From: Gracilaria domingensis
Taxonomy: Eukaryota; Rhodophyta; Florideophyceae; Gracilariales; Gracilariaceae
Length of the DNA: 40,359 nt
Assembly: GCA_022539475.1 (NCBI GenBank)
Contig: VCMS01000401.1
Location: forward strand, 1-40,359
Reading direction: 5' to 3'
Below the pieces are notes generated by a model. It did not search any database. It saw nothing but the letters and a program-made list of their open reading frames with translations, and had not been told where the DNA came from. Made by a program: the position numbers and the translations under genes. Positions 1-10,129 of the stretch are shown here, piece after piece (position 1 is the stretch's first letter; every line of letters begins with the position of its first letter).

Positions 1-41
1 GGGCATAAAAAGCACATTTTTTTCAAAAAACCGGGCTTAAA

Positions 42-125
42 AACGTGCCCGCGGACGGGGGGGTGCGGTTGTGTTAGGGTAGCCACCCTAACACAACCGA
101 TCCCCCCCACGCCGGTGGGCACGTT
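42..125. repeat. Long imperfect hairpin with GC-rich arms
   Basis: The outer arms read AACGTGCCC and GGGCACGTT. A middle layer pairs a G run (57-63) with a C run (102-108). The inner arms GTTGTGTTAGGGT and ACCCTAACACAAC are perfectly complementary around a short loop. The whole 84 bases can fold back on itself. No coding sequence is visible around it. It could be a small foldback element or a terminal repeat of something cut off by the window edge. The TTAGGG-like string is part of the palindrome and is not tandemly repeated, so it is not telomeric. Confidence 0.6.
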
Positions 126-1249
126 CTGGTCACATTTTAGCACCATGCCGAGACCTCCCAAAACCCCTTCCTCAACACTTCTTGCACTCATTACCATGCA
201 CCCGCCCGCGAACACGTTGGCACCGCTGTCTACGTGGATTGGCGGGATGGCAAAAAGCTGTACATTAATTAGAGTATATCTTGAGTATTAGGAGCGCTTC
301 AAAAGGCATGAATGGAGAGCGCTACCATTGTTCGCATAAATCTACGTCCACCAAAACCCTTCGCTAGAAGGAACTTTTTGAGGCCATTCTGTAGCGTTTT
401 GATACCTCCCAAAACACAATCGGTTGCATTCCTTGCAACGATTTTGTTGCGAGCTCAGTACAGATCTTTTAGAGATAAATCAACTAGTTTTTTCATCCAA
501 TTGATGCTCAACCAGTAACATAATACGCGACCTTGTTACAATTTGTGTAGTGTCTGACACACTACACTATTTAAACTGATCAAAGTGGCGAAGAGACGTA
601 CCACCGAAGCGCGCCAACACCCTCACGCACAAAAGTGGTGATGCGCAGGGATGAGATGCATAAAAAAACAGAGTGACGACAGTATGTAGCTACTTAAATA
701 CTCGCCACCACTATTTCCCGTGAAGATACAAATTCTACCGAGGATGAAGATAAGGTATTATCTAATAGCATGAGCGCTTCCGCTCTAGCGTTCAATTTAT
801 ATATCTGAATCTAATTTGTTCGTTGTGACGGTCTGACAAACAGCGATGAAGGCCTCCAAGGACCATATAATACCGGATTTATAGGGGTAATAGAGCGAGC
901 TCTCTGCGAAACACCATAAATAACTAAATGGAGTCCTGATAGGCTAACTACTACATGATTTTCAGAGGTTTGGAGAACGGGGTTTGTAGCAGCTCTTATA
1001 TGCTAAATTCATTCAGTATAAAATTCTATGAAACAGAATGGCGACGAGAGTCGTCGCAGAAAGCAAAACAGATGGTAGGCATGAAAACCGTTCAGCCCTG
1101 TGTGCTTGAGCTGGTAGCACATGATTATCGTTCCAATTTTGAAATCGTATCGCTTCACCTTCCGTTAACAAAGCCTGTCACCAACAATACAAGAGAAGAC
1201 ATTAATCGACGTGTTGCGGAGATGCCGTAAAAGGCTGCCAATGGTGCTA
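126..1249. other. No recognisable gene; small hairpin inside
   Basis: Only short, unsupported ORFs occur here. A small perfect hairpin lies at 545-567 (arms GTGTAGTGT and ACACTACAC, loop CTGAC). The stretch lies downstream of the decayed family A transposase and should hold its 3' end and any convergent partner gene, but I find no similarity to the right-hand partner gene at 37815-40206. That gene is either deleted here or too decayed to see. Confidence 0.4.
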
Positions 1250-3503
1250 GTTTTTCTTCTGTTGAGAGTCGAGATAGAACCTCAGACTCCCAGTTCTAGA
1301 GCTATGAATTCCTGCCCACGACTTTGTCGAGGAGCGTTAAAGGCTTCAATCTGCCACCGAAGGGACGAAATAGAGTTTTCATTACATCATGCGCCACGAT
1401 TGCACCTATAACTAGTCCAAGCGACGCCCGAGTACTGAGAGAAAACTGTTTTGATTGAAGCCCTGTCCTGCGCTCCCTATCAGATTTCAAAGAATTCCTT
1501 TACGAAAGGAAAACCATGTCAAGGTTTTTGTATGCTTTGGCCTCCATCATTCAAAGGAGATCTGCCTTTGTGAAGGTTCCATTCAGTGACCTGCCTTTCT
1601 TCGACGTGGACAAATCTATATGTAAACCTTTGGCAAAAAAGTTGCATTGCATTGGGGATAGATTTGCGTTTGTAAAGTTGCTGATTTGAGTACGTATCGT
1701 TCGAAATAAACGTGACGTGGATGATTCTATTGCAGTGAGTAGCGTCTCTGACTAGAGGTTTTCGATTTCTGGAGTATTAATCAGCTTCAATTTGTCTGGA
1801 TGCAAGTTGCGTAACTGTTCGAAGAGAGCTCTCCTTGTTCCCAACAGACTGCATAGAAACAATCTCTGGATCAATCCTACCGTCAAGGGGGTTTCGATGA
1901 ACGACGGAATAAGAGATATGTAATCAGAACGCTTGAGAGTACCGCCTGAGATATACTCTCCCTCGCAAGACATATACTTCTTCCTGCCTCGTCTTTCTTT
2001 GCATATTCTAGAATAACTGAGTATGTATCTCTAACGCTTTTGGTTTGGTCTTGAGAGGGTCCAGTGAATGAAGTAAGAATACTACTGCATAAAGATGAGA
2101 GAGGGGCCTCGAATCTATGACAGGAGCTCCCCGTTTTGGTCCCGTGAAGAGTTAACAGAATGTCTTTAGCCTCAAAAGTATCCGCACGAAAACTTGCAGA
2201 GGATGGCACACTCGACTTAGTTTGTCTTCGCCGATGAACTGAAAACTTTCTGCTTGAGATTTAGAATGGGCTCCAGAACTTGACGAAGAGATTCTTGAAG
2301 GATTTGCATCCTAGACTCGCGTAGAGACTTGCTAGAAACGAATGGAATTGCGTCTGCTTCAGATGCGGAAACCTCGATCAGTGTGGTAGGGAAGTATGCC
2401 ACTACTGTGAGGTCATCACGGATGCACTTACGGCGTAGCTCGTCGGAGAAATTGAGAAATATGAGGTGAAGAGGATAGGCAGTAACCGATGTTTGCTTTA
2501 GAGTTGTTGAAGACTTATCGGTGTATACCTGCAGAAGACCTACGAAAGATTCACTGTAACTTATTTCTTGGGAGTACCACACTACTCTACTATCCAAAGA
2601 GCCCATGACCATTTCCTTAAGTTTTGAGGTGGCGTCTCTTGCGAGAGAGCCGGACATGGGGTGAGATATTTTCGTGGAGTGGGTCTGAGGTATTGGGTGG
2701 AAGAATGTGTTTTCGTTGTTAGCCAACTGGAGCTGTTTCAAAAGTGTCTGAACCGGGTCTCTCGTGTAGAGGGTGGCGCTGAACGTACATGCTTCTGGCC
2801 AGACAGTTCTTCGATTGAAACCGTCCTTTGAGGCGTATCGTTCGAAAATGGCGTTCTTCAGTTCTGTACAGCGCTTGGAACTTGTTATGGTCTCGTTGAA
2901 TCGCTTTTGCGAGAATCGCGGGTTCCGAAGTAGCCCAATTAGCTCGTCTGCCTCACGATGACCAAGGTTGGAAGCTACTGAAGCCAGACAAACCGTGAGA
3001 TAATCCATATGCAAATCACCGAGGGCTTCCTCAGAAGGCACTGGGCGGGAACTGCTTCCGTGTTCTTGCTCTAATGACGCGGGACGCTGGGAAGGAGAAA
3101 CACAATGCGAAGTGTCCGGAATGGGAGGGGCGCACGGAGTGTGGTCAACGATGTCCTCGGACACCGGAGGCTCGGGAAGGCGACAAGGGGCAGTGACCGT
3201 TTCGGAAGATGCGGCCGCGTGCGCGGAAAGCTTGAGACGTTTGCTTCTCCGAATGGGCCGGCTATTGTCGTCTTCCAGCGCTGCTTTCAGACGAAACGGG
3301 CAATGGTTGACATGCTGTTGAAGAGATAAGACTCCTCGGTGAGTAACGAAGGGGCACCCACGCTTCTTATGTGTACAGTAGTAGACCATGGGAAGAAGAA
3401 ATGAACGAAGAACGACGACAAAGACTTCAAGGGAAGGTCGTCCGAAGGGAGAAGGAGGTCGAGCGACAGTCAAGATCGACGTCATGCTGAGAACGGAGAA
3501 CAT
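1250..3503 (-). pseudogene. Plavaka/TNP2-like transposase, broken (left copy)
   Basis: The first 428 codons (3503 to 2217) match the N-terminal part of the intact transposase at 34543-37818 at roughly 95 percent of residues by eye, including the C2HC zinc finger near residues 37-62. The frame then breaks because one C is missing at about 2246 (GAAAACTTTC here, GAAAACCTTTC in the intact copy, read on plus). Beyond that, pieces of the same protein can be followed in several frames: the CHR-bearing block with AKDI and LHGTKT near 2050-2180, SLIPSF near 1880-1920, the HIDFS-type block near 1560-1640, and the block before the KFHLLDH motif near 1270-1340. These pieces are only about 60 percent similar to the right copy, far less than the N-terminal half. 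Internal stops and gaps are many. It is certainly a pseudogene. Confidence 0.85.
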
Positions 3504-3760
3504 ATTTTGAGTTTAAATCGCGTGCTTTCGTTCAAAAACGAACGTAGGTACACGTCGACCTCAACACAATGGTGTACTTCTCGTATTATCTACCACTGGT
3601 TATAAACCTGTGGTTCTCCAACGTTGTAAGCTGTACACCTGTCCAATCTCGCACAGAAAAATAAATCTCTTCCCTCCGCCGCCGCCGCCGCGCCTCCGAC
3701 GTCCGACCTTCCGTTACCGTCGTGATCCGTGCCATCCACATCCTCGCGTTATACTCCGCT

Positions 3761-3830
3761 CCGTCCCTCTTTTTCCTCCCTCTACTTTATGGAGGCTCCT
3801 TAAAGTAGAGGGCGGAAAAAAGTAGGACGG
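3761..3830. repeat. Inverted repeat in element leader (left)
   Basis: CCGTCC, a pyrimidine run and CCCTCTACTTTA pair with TAAAGTAGAGGG, a purine run and GGACGG. The same structure occurs at 34197-34267 in the right copy, about 280 bases upstream of the transposase ATG in both. A CCG triplet run (about 3677-3692) lies close by. It could act in transcription, mRNA folding or transposase recognition; nothing in the sequence decides between these. Confidence 0.6.
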
Positions 3831-4085
3831 AGTCATCCGTATCTCACGGATGTATTCCGTGCAGTCTATTCGTACGTTCTTCCATATCCTTCCACGTATC
3901 TTTGCTCTAAACTAACCAATCCTCACCACGTTTCTTCGCGCTCTGCGACATGCAAACGGCAGGAAATAAGCTAATCACCCCCAACTTCTTCTATTTGCTC
4001 AAGATATAGAACGAGTTGAAGGGTGAAAACGGGAACCTGGTAACCCAAAGCGACGACTGTAAGTACGCGACGAATGGTTCATTTC

Positions 4086-4170
4086 GTTGCGCCATAGGCT
4101 CTAGTTTCGCCTCTTGCGCTACTTTTCAAAAGTAACGCAAGACGCGAGAAGCTAGAGCCTATAGCGCAAC
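4086..4170. repeat. Long inverted repeat in element leader (left)
   Basis: GTTGCGCCATAGGCTCTAG pairs with CTAGAGCCTATAGCGCAAC, and inner arms around ACTTTT/AAAAGT continue the stem, giving an 85-base foldback. In the right copy the same sequence family is present as a set of degenerate tandem repeats (33399-33790), so this site is repeat-bearing in both copies but organised differently. Confidence 0.6.
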
Positions 4171-4584
4171 AAACCAAGTTGGTTTCTTGGCGATCTTGGA
4201 TCTCTGACTGTTCGGGATAGACGATTCTGGTACTTGGTTGGGACATAGGCTGCTCTTTCGTTTATCGCATCTTGCGGTATGTTTGCTGCATGGGCATTCT
4301 TGGTGCCCTTGCTTGTGAGTTTTCGCTTCGACACCTTTTGCGCTTTACGATGATGGTGGGCTGGTAATCTAACCGGTCCCTTTCCTTCTTCTTCTTCCTT
4401 TTGCGAGTTACTAGGTCCCTCGACTTTTCTAGCGCAACGTTTCTGATTTGTTTTATCAATGGTACGTTCCATCGCATTTCAAATGTATCCAACGGATCTT
4501 TGACTAACTTATGGATACTTTCTGCTTGCGTATAGAGGTAAACGAATTTTGATGCGGACGTAGCTCACGAGTTTCAGGTGCAGG

Positions 4585-4634
4585 TTCCTCAAGTAGGGAA
4601 CCATGCATCTGGGCATGGTTCCCTACATGAGGAA
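4585..4634. repeat. Hairpin A of element leader (left)
   Basis: The arms TTCCTCAAGTAGGGAACCATGC and GCATGGTTCCCTACATGAGGAA pair with two mismatches around a short loop. It is conserved at 33028-33067 in the right copy. It lies beside a second hairpin, so the two stem-loops are tandem. Confidence 0.65.
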
Positions 4635-4636
4635 CG

Positions 4637-4669
4637 GAGAGGATGAGGCGCTTCGCGCCTCATCCTCTC
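4637..4669. repeat. Hairpin B of element leader, perfect 15-bp stem (left)
   Basis: GAGAGGATGAGGCGC, loop TTC, then GCGCCTCATCCTCTC. This is a perfect stem of 15 pairs. The right copy has the same stem at 32988-33020 with loop GAA, which is what the other strand should show. The pairing is intact in both copies. Confidence 0.7.
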
Positions 4670-5034
4670 GGAGTGCGTATGTGTTCTACCGATACTGCAC
4701 TTCGGTGGAGGTGCCCTCTGCGGCATCTGCCGCAGATTGCGCCTACACCCGCTTCATCATGGGGAAATGGTATATGTAATATAGCGAAGTAGTGGTTAGC
4801 AAAAACGGTCGATAGAAGAATAGATACGAATAAAACGGTATGATTTCATAATGAACATCATCTGTACTAGCAACAGTATTCCATGCGTTGCAGGGTATCA
4901 TTCCGCAGAAGGTATCGTGTAATGTGCACCTTAATGGAAACTGAACCTAGACTTCGCGAAATACCGTTCAGGTAGCACTCGACTAAAGAACTAGCACGAG
5001 TGGAAAACCCACCAGTATTTACTGCACAGCGATT

Positions 5035-5134
5035 CTGGACGACCCAAGCAATTATCTTCAAATTTTGAAATAATTGATCTCGATATTTTTTCAAAAAATT
5101 TATTGGACGACCCTTGCCACTTTCTGGACGACCC
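5035..5134 (-). repeat. Subterminal GGGTCGTCC repeats (left)
   Basis: GGGTCGTCC occurs three times on the minus strand, at 5035-5045, 5105-5113 and 5124-5134, within about 130 bases of the element edge. The right copy has the same three at 32523-32533, 32544-32554 and 32612-32622. Clustered short direct repeats next to an end are typical transposase-binding sites in CACTA-type elements; that role is inferred. Confidence 0.6.
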
Positions 5135-5209
5135 TCGCCAAAAACTAGCATCTGCAAGAGACAGACGCTCTCTAGGTGATACTGCGTCAGTAGGAGTGGC
5201 CCATACGCC

Positions 5210-5443
5210 ATGGAGGCCCGCGAACGGGAAGTGTTCCCACAGGAATTCGTTATCGAACGCATCGTGAGTCACGTCGGGAACCCCGATGGGGAGACTGAAC
5301 ACCAAGTCTGTTGGTACGGATACTCCCCTGAGGAGGATAATTTCGAGCCGATCGAACATCTACCTCGATCGAAGGTCCTCGCCTACTACCGGCGTAAGCG
5401 GCTAGCGCTGCCTCCAGATTTGGATAAGGCCCAAGTAGGGTGA
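5210..5443 (+). CDS. Chromodomain, C-terminal end of a truncated pol
   Basis: Residues 13-62 form a chromodomain: the FVIERIV start, the HQVCWYGY strand pair, the NFEPIEHLP segment and the final LAYYRRK helix are in the standard order. The aromatic cage is mostly kept (F at the Tyr position of strand 1, W and Y in CWYGY). In Ty3/gypsy chromoviruses this domain follows integrase and directs integration to modified chromatin by binding methylated histone tails. Here the reading frame is open for only about 10 codons before the ATG and then meets a stop and the transposon edge (5167), so the ATG at 5210 is probably internal to a lost polyprotein. The leader VILRQRSGPYA just upstream would fit an integrase tail. 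A stand-alone chromodomain gene is the alternative. Confidence 0.7.
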   Translation: MEAREREVFPQEFVIERIVSHVGNPDGETEHQVCWYGYSPEEDNFEPIEHLPRSKVLAYYRRKRLALPPDLDKAQVG

Positions 5444-5833
5444 CAGTGCTGCCGGGTCGTAAGGGCAATGGACGGACCCACTTGTGGGAGAATCATTGAT
5501 GGTACTACCAAGAAGTTTGGTTTGTTCCCAAGGAAGGAAGTATCGAAGGGATGAAGAAGAAAATATGATTTTCATCTAACGGACGCCGATTTATCGGAAA
5601 GAAGCGAACTACCGTGTAACGGTCCATGTGAACATGTCGTGAAGCTACACGCAGTCTGGACGATCGTCTTGGAACGACGATACGCGAAGAAGCGTTGAAC
5701 CGTAAACCGGTTATGAAGGAAGTGACATCGAAGTCGATTTTATTCTAAGGAGAAGTTGTACCGCTAGCTATTGCGGAGTGCGTTGGTCGCAGAGCCTACC
5801 AGAGCCCATCATGGAGGGAACCCACCGTTGGGA
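5444..5833. other. Gap between chromodomain end and antisense gene
   Basis: About 390 bases between the tail-to-tail chromodomain and antisense reading frames. It holds a purine-rich patch at about 5530-5570. No protein-coding signal was seen. Confidence 0.4.
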
Positions 5834-7648
5834 TCACTGCCATCCTGTCGAAGGATCGGCACCTCCAGGGTTGGACGGCCCCGCTTGGGGAGGCTGACTC
5901 GCGAAGGCCTGCGCTCCCAATGCCAACAGCTGGCCGAGGTCGTACATATCCGGTGGAACTGGCACCTCAAGTCCGAGGAGTTGGTTGCGCATCGCTATCA
6001 CGCGAGGGTCAATATTCCCCCGAGAAGGGCCCACTCCCAAACCGATAAGAGCAACTGGCGCAGCCGCCCCTCCGACAACCGGAACTCCTGCGGAAGCCGC
6101 CGACGGGCCTCCCGTTGCCGGGTCTTCCACAGTGTCATCCACCATTGGATCGTCCTCCTCTGCTACGGAGTAATAGTTGTCGGAAAACATAAACCCAATA
6201 GGGTGATCGCTCGGAACCACTCGAGGAAGTCCGCGTAGGACGAGAGCCCGCTCCTTCGGGACGGTAACTCCCTCCCAGGGATCGTAGTACACGAAGTCAC
6301 CGGCACCCGGATGTCTTCGCCCTGGCGAACGGTAGTAGTGCGAACGAGTGCCCCTGGGGACGTTTTCCGCCGGAACGGTACTGCAATCAATGGAATCGAT
6401 GAGATCGATAAGGCTGATGACCTCGCTGACGTTGTCGTCCGAACCGAGCGCGGTGTATAAGTCCAGTGATCTAATCACATTCCGTAACCTCGGAGGCAAA
6501 TGCCAAACACGGTTCTGGTCGTATGCTTCCCATAGCATAAACGCGGCAACGCGAGCGGCCCATTCGGCGATGAAGAGCATCCAGTACTCCGAGTGCGGAT
6601 TCGCAATCATGCGTGACCCCACATAGGAGATGCACGGAGGTAATTCCGGGAAACACCCGCGTGGTACCTCATAGTGAGCCCACCACGATGGGAGTGGAGC
6701 GAATCGACCCGCTAGTGCGTCCGGACGCAAACGTTCAACCTCCATGTTCTGGTGTGGAATCAGATACCCGAACTGGGATCGCCACTTGCGTTCGTTTCGC
6801 AATCGGTCGAAGAAGCTTCCCTCTCCCGAAAGGCGATGTATATATCGGAACTCCGCTCGCAGGATAGGCCTGTTGAACAGGAGAATGTCCGCCGGCATCG
6901 ACTCCGGGAAGTTTTCCGCCGCTTGGAAGTCCGCGAGGTTCGCGCCATACTTAATCTCTCCGTAAGTTCGGAACCGGGAAAGGTCGAACCCGTATGACTC
7001 GGGGATCCTCTCGGGGAACGAGGCTCGGTCCTTTCGAAAGTACGCCAATCGCGCCATAGCCGCGCGCGCTTCATCCAGCGTTTCGTCTCCACGGCCGCGC
7101 CGTTTTCGTGACAACACGTGAGGTGCAACCGCCACGCGTTGTCTCCAATCCCAGGAATCCACCATATCTCGGTGCAGGCCGCCAGGCAGCATACCGTTCT
7201 CGGTTTATGAATCCATCAACGCACTGTTGCGAAACGCTGTCGGGTGAAACCAGGGCGCTCTGGAATAGGCCCAGCTTCCTCCGGTAGTCGGATCTTGAAC
7301 AAGGAGCGATTCACGCGCTATCCAGCCAGCTGGAGTCGCCAGCAAGGGCACCGCCTGAGCGGAATTCCACGCCGCGACGTCGACCGGAATCGGTGTAGAC
7401 GTGTGATGTTGACTCTGAGGCAGAGGAGCGGAGGCGAAACCGCCGAGATACCCTGTCGCAGGAGTTGCCGGACCCGAAACGTTCGGAACCCCGGTTTGGG
7501 AAGGCTGCTCGTCGCCCTGGTGAGGGTTCATCGAATCGTCGATCGCAGAAGAAACTTCACGTACTGAATCGTGTGAGTGCAGAGAAGCTGAGTGGGTTTG
7601 CACGTGTGTCTCGTTGTGAAGAGGAACCGGAATCTCGGATATGTCCAT
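5834..7648 (-). CDS. Antisense retroelement protein, unknown function, one in-frame stop
   Basis: Two ORFs in the same frame (7648-7205, 147 codons; 7192-5834, 452 codons) are separated only by TAA at 7205-7207 and four codons, so they read as one protein of about 600 residues. The N-terminal 150 residues are Ser/Thr/Pro/Gln-rich and probably disordered. The middle, from about codon 160, is folded-looking, rich in Trp, Tyr, Phe and Arg (SWDWRQR, WWAHYEV, EYWMLFIAEWAARVAAFMLWEAYD). The last 100 residues are Gly/Ala/Pro/Val-rich. I recognise no domain. It lies antisense to pol, between the chromodomain and the 3' LTR, the place where some plant Tat-lineage Ty3 elements carry an antisense ORF. 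It may be a gag-like or accessory protein. The stop could be a mutation (CAA to TAA), an error, or readthrough. Confidence 0.6.
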
Positions 7649-8070
7649 GGTGGACCACGCTTAGATGCGAGGTCGCTGATGAGTCTCCGCTTGCAAACCG
7701 GATGTTTCCTGCGCTAAGGAGGGGGATATGTAGAGCAAAACGTGTTTGCCCGATACACGGGGATTGTTTTCATAAACCCCTGGTAAGGATGGTTCCGGGT
7801 ACTCGGAAGGTATGAATATTGGCCCACTGATGGGATACCTTTTGGCCACATTGGGGTATGGCACCCTGAGGGGTCGGCCATGACGTGGCGCGGATGAGTA
7901 TTGGTCGCGTGTACGCGTGTATAGAAATGGGTGTGTTCACACATGTTTTGTTATGATTGTCGAATAGTTTACTGGCCGCTGCCGCGGGTTGCACACTTTC
8001 CACGTGTGTGGATCTGCACAAGCGTTCACTTTATTTATTTAATTTAGTTTAACTAAGTAATCGGTTACGA
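7649..8070. other. Leader of the antisense gene, no gene seen
   Basis: Short overlapping ORFs only. By position it should hold the promoter of the antisense gene and the 3' untranslated part of the retroelement. An AT-rich patch lies at 8031-8060, just before the purine tract. Confidence 0.35.
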
Positions 8071-8800
8071 TATAAGGAGGTGACCTCGCGGCCACCTCCG
8101 CCCCTCAGTAAAGGGTAACCGAGTTCGGCTCTGAACTGTTTCGCCATCGCGAAGTGTACAACTCCCTCCGGAGAAACACTGCGTACGGTACGACTCAGCT
8201 TCATCCCTCGGGATTATTCAGGCAATACTGACCATTGTGGCCTTGCCCTCGGGCTGTTTTATTCCGTGTCTTCGGACTGTTCTTGTTTCTTATTTGTGCA
8301 GTTGTACTGCTTTCACCACAATTGGTAGCGTTTCCGTCTCTGTATAGAGTTGTGCCGCGTGGGCTTAATACACATCGTCGTCTCCCGGCGCCGGGTCTGT
8401 TGCCGCTTTCCGCACGTCCCGCCGCGGGATTCCTCTCTTTTCCTCCTCTATTTCCCTTCTTTCTCCCCTTTTGCCTAGGGCTTACACCGCTCTACCGTAC
8501 TCTTCCTCCTCGACCATTCCGTCACTTTTCGCCGGATTCCTGGATCAGGCCCGTTCACCCCTCAACCTCCGTAGGTATATCCCGTACCACGGGCGGTCTT
8601 ACACCCGCACTATCCGTGTTCGGAGGTCTCACCACTGAGTTCACCTCGTCTAGAGGGCAAGGACTCGAACGCCTTGAGAGACGATCCCATCGCTGGGGTT
8701 TTGCTCCACAGAAGACACACGACCAAGTGTATTATGGAAGGGCTGCCTGTACTATTCGAGCTCCTCACCTCGGCTAACGAGCTAAGGAACATCGAAGGGA
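8071..8800 (+). mobile_element. Purine tract and probable 3' LTR of the retroelement
   Basis: TATAAGGAGG (8071-8080) is followed at once by TGACCTCGCGG, the expected order of polypurine tract then LTR starting TG. A small stem GGAGGTG/CACCTCC straddles the junction. The next 700 bases are pyrimidine-rich on plus, with a T-rich patch and a TATAG-like site at about 8342. A 180-codon ORF across it (8235-8777) is Pro/Leu/Phe-rich with no domain and is not called. The end of the LTR is uncertain because there is no second copy to compare. Confidence 0.35.
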
Positions 8801-8932
8801 GAAAAATTTGCATGCCGCGCAATTGTATATGTATGTACGTTTATCAGCGAGTGGAACTACATGAACTACTGTAAAGGTCAATTTTTTACGTCAACATTAC
8901 TTGGCAAAGATGTGTTTGTGGTATTGCTTTTG

Positions 8933-8966
8933 CACACGTGTCAGTTGAGGCAACTGCACACGTGTG
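8933..8966. repeat. Hairpin with CACGTG (E-box) arms
   Basis: CACACGTGTCAGTTG and CAACTGCACACGTGTG pair around AGG with a one-base bulge. Both arms contain CACGTG and CAACTG, so the structure is also a double E-box-like site. It directly precedes the CTG/CAG repeat. Confidence 0.5.
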
Positions 8967-8971
8967 AACCC

Positions 8972-9030
8972 CTGCAGCAGCTGCTGCAGCAGCCAATCAG
9001 TAGCCAGCTTTGCTGCTGCTGCTGCTGCTG
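8972..9030. repeat. CAG/CTG trinucleotide repeat cluster
   Basis: A mixed CTG/CAG palindromic patch at 8972-8992, then TGC repeated seven times at 9010-9030. The CAG and CTG parts can pair with each other into one stem. It is non-coding as far as can be seen. Confidence 0.7.
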
Positions 9031-9093
9031 AAAAATTACGCCATGGCGCGAATTCCTCGGCGTTGTGCATAATGAGCAGCGCTGATGGCGTCT

Positions 9094-9686
9094 TCAGCGC
9101 TGGTTTTTACCCGCGAGCGCCCCGAGACCTCGAAGCTCCGGGCTCGCGTACCCTACACAATCGTTAGTTCTAGTAGATGGTCGCATTGTCGTCACATGTA
9201 ACTGAACAAAGGTTTTGAGGGCGAACGGAGGAAAGAAAAGAGGGAAGGTAATATACCTTTCCTTTTTGTCAAGGTTCGAGCGCAATGCAAAAAAGATTCC
9301 AAACTCTGTATTCTCAACCTTCATCATCTCTTGCCTGGCTCGAAGTTGAAGAGCCGCAATCGCATTCGGACGCTTTCCACCGCATGAAAACAAAATCGCC
9401 ACAAGAATGTTGATGCAAAATTTGTGTATTAGGTCTTGACTTCTGCTTTCTCTCGTCAGAAATGATCCCTTTTTCTTATTTTCGTCCATTTTATAAGTGT
9501 TGACATGCCTTTTGAGTTACGAATCGCAATGGGGCGGGCAAGCTTCATCTCTGCATCAAAAAGCAAATGACCATCACCAATATTATTTAGCACGCTCTTC
9601 TGTCGCTTTGCTCGTTGTGCTTCCTTCTTCGAAGATGAAATCAGCGAACGAAGAGACCTACCTACGATGTCTAGTTTGCTTTCCAT
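9094..9686 (-). pseudogene. Unknown protein fragments in two frames
   Basis: Two overlapping minus-strand ORFs (9686-9456 and 9489-9094) read like one Lys/Arg-rich protein with a frame change near 9480. The second holds a segment CGGKRPNAIAALQLRARQEM followed by charged helices. The GKRPNAI stretch loosely recalls the catalytic Arg region of tyrosine recombinases, but the rest of the motif set is not visible, so no function is assigned. It may be a chance ORF pair. Confidence 0.25.
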
Positions 9687-10129
9687 TCCTTCCTCATCCT
9701 TCAGACTAACTTTTGCTTATTGATTAGTTTCACCAGAATGCTTCCTTTAGATTAAAGGGAGAGTCTGTTATAACAAAGTGGTTCAAAAGAACTGCGCAGC
9801 ATCAAACTCGGCTAAGCATCTGAAAAGAACATTCTTCTTATATCCCGCGCCAGCAAAAATTAAACCAGAGACAATCACAAATCGCACATAGTGACGGGCA
9901 TCGCAGCGAAGATTGTTAAAAACGGTGGGTTGCTTCTTCGCAACCACACTTTTTCCCGAAAGCGACACTCAAACACTGTTTCAATAGTATAACAATTATG
10001 CTGCGTGACAGATAAACCGTTGTAAATCACAACCTGGCTTTTTCTTTTCGCTTGACTCCAATTGGGCTTCGGAATTCCGGAAGAAATCTCCGTCAGTAAC
10101 AGTAAAATGACGAATCATTTCGTTCCACT

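Larger units (their letters stand above)
1250..5167 (-). mobile_element. Left, decayed copy of family A DNA transposon
   Basis: This is an inverted copy of the element that starts at 32490. The 5' ends correspond base for base: reading minus from 5167 and plus from 32490, both begin CGTCTGTCTCTTGCAG and then stay nearly identical through the non-coding leader (hairpins, GGGTCGTCC repeats, a CCG-rich patch) into the transposase. Outside this point the flanks differ completely, so 5167/5168 is taken as the element edge. The outer 3' end was not located; 1250 is only the last place where I can align it. The element abuts a truncated retroelement chromodomain gene, which suggests that it inserted there. 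Confidence 0.75.
5168..8800 (+). mobile_element. 3' part of a Ty3/gypsy-like (chromovirus) retroelement
   Basis: The order is chromodomain end of pol (plus strand), a roughly 600-codon reading frame on the opposite strand, a purine tract at 8071-8080, and then sequence starting TGACC that has LTR character. Everything upstream of the chromodomain is missing: homology starts at the edge of the family A transposon. Chromodomains at the C-terminus of integrase define chromoviruses. The LTR end and target duplication were not fixed because the 5' LTR is absent. The right limit is approximate. Confidence 0.5.

Noticed and set aside
60..110. Telomere-like TTAGGG/CCCTAA
   Set aside because: Each occurs once as part of a palindrome; no tandem array.
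5771..6238. Plus-strand ORF opposite the antisense gene
   Set aside because: Arg/His-rich shadow of the 5834-7648 minus gene.
8235..8777. 180-codon plus-strand ORF
   Set aside because: Pro/Leu/Phe-rich translation of pyrimidine-rich LTR-like DNA, no domain, no partner; better explained as LTR.
9094..9489. Tyrosine recombinase
   Set aside because: One GKRPNAI-like string only; no HxxR or catalytic Tyr seen.
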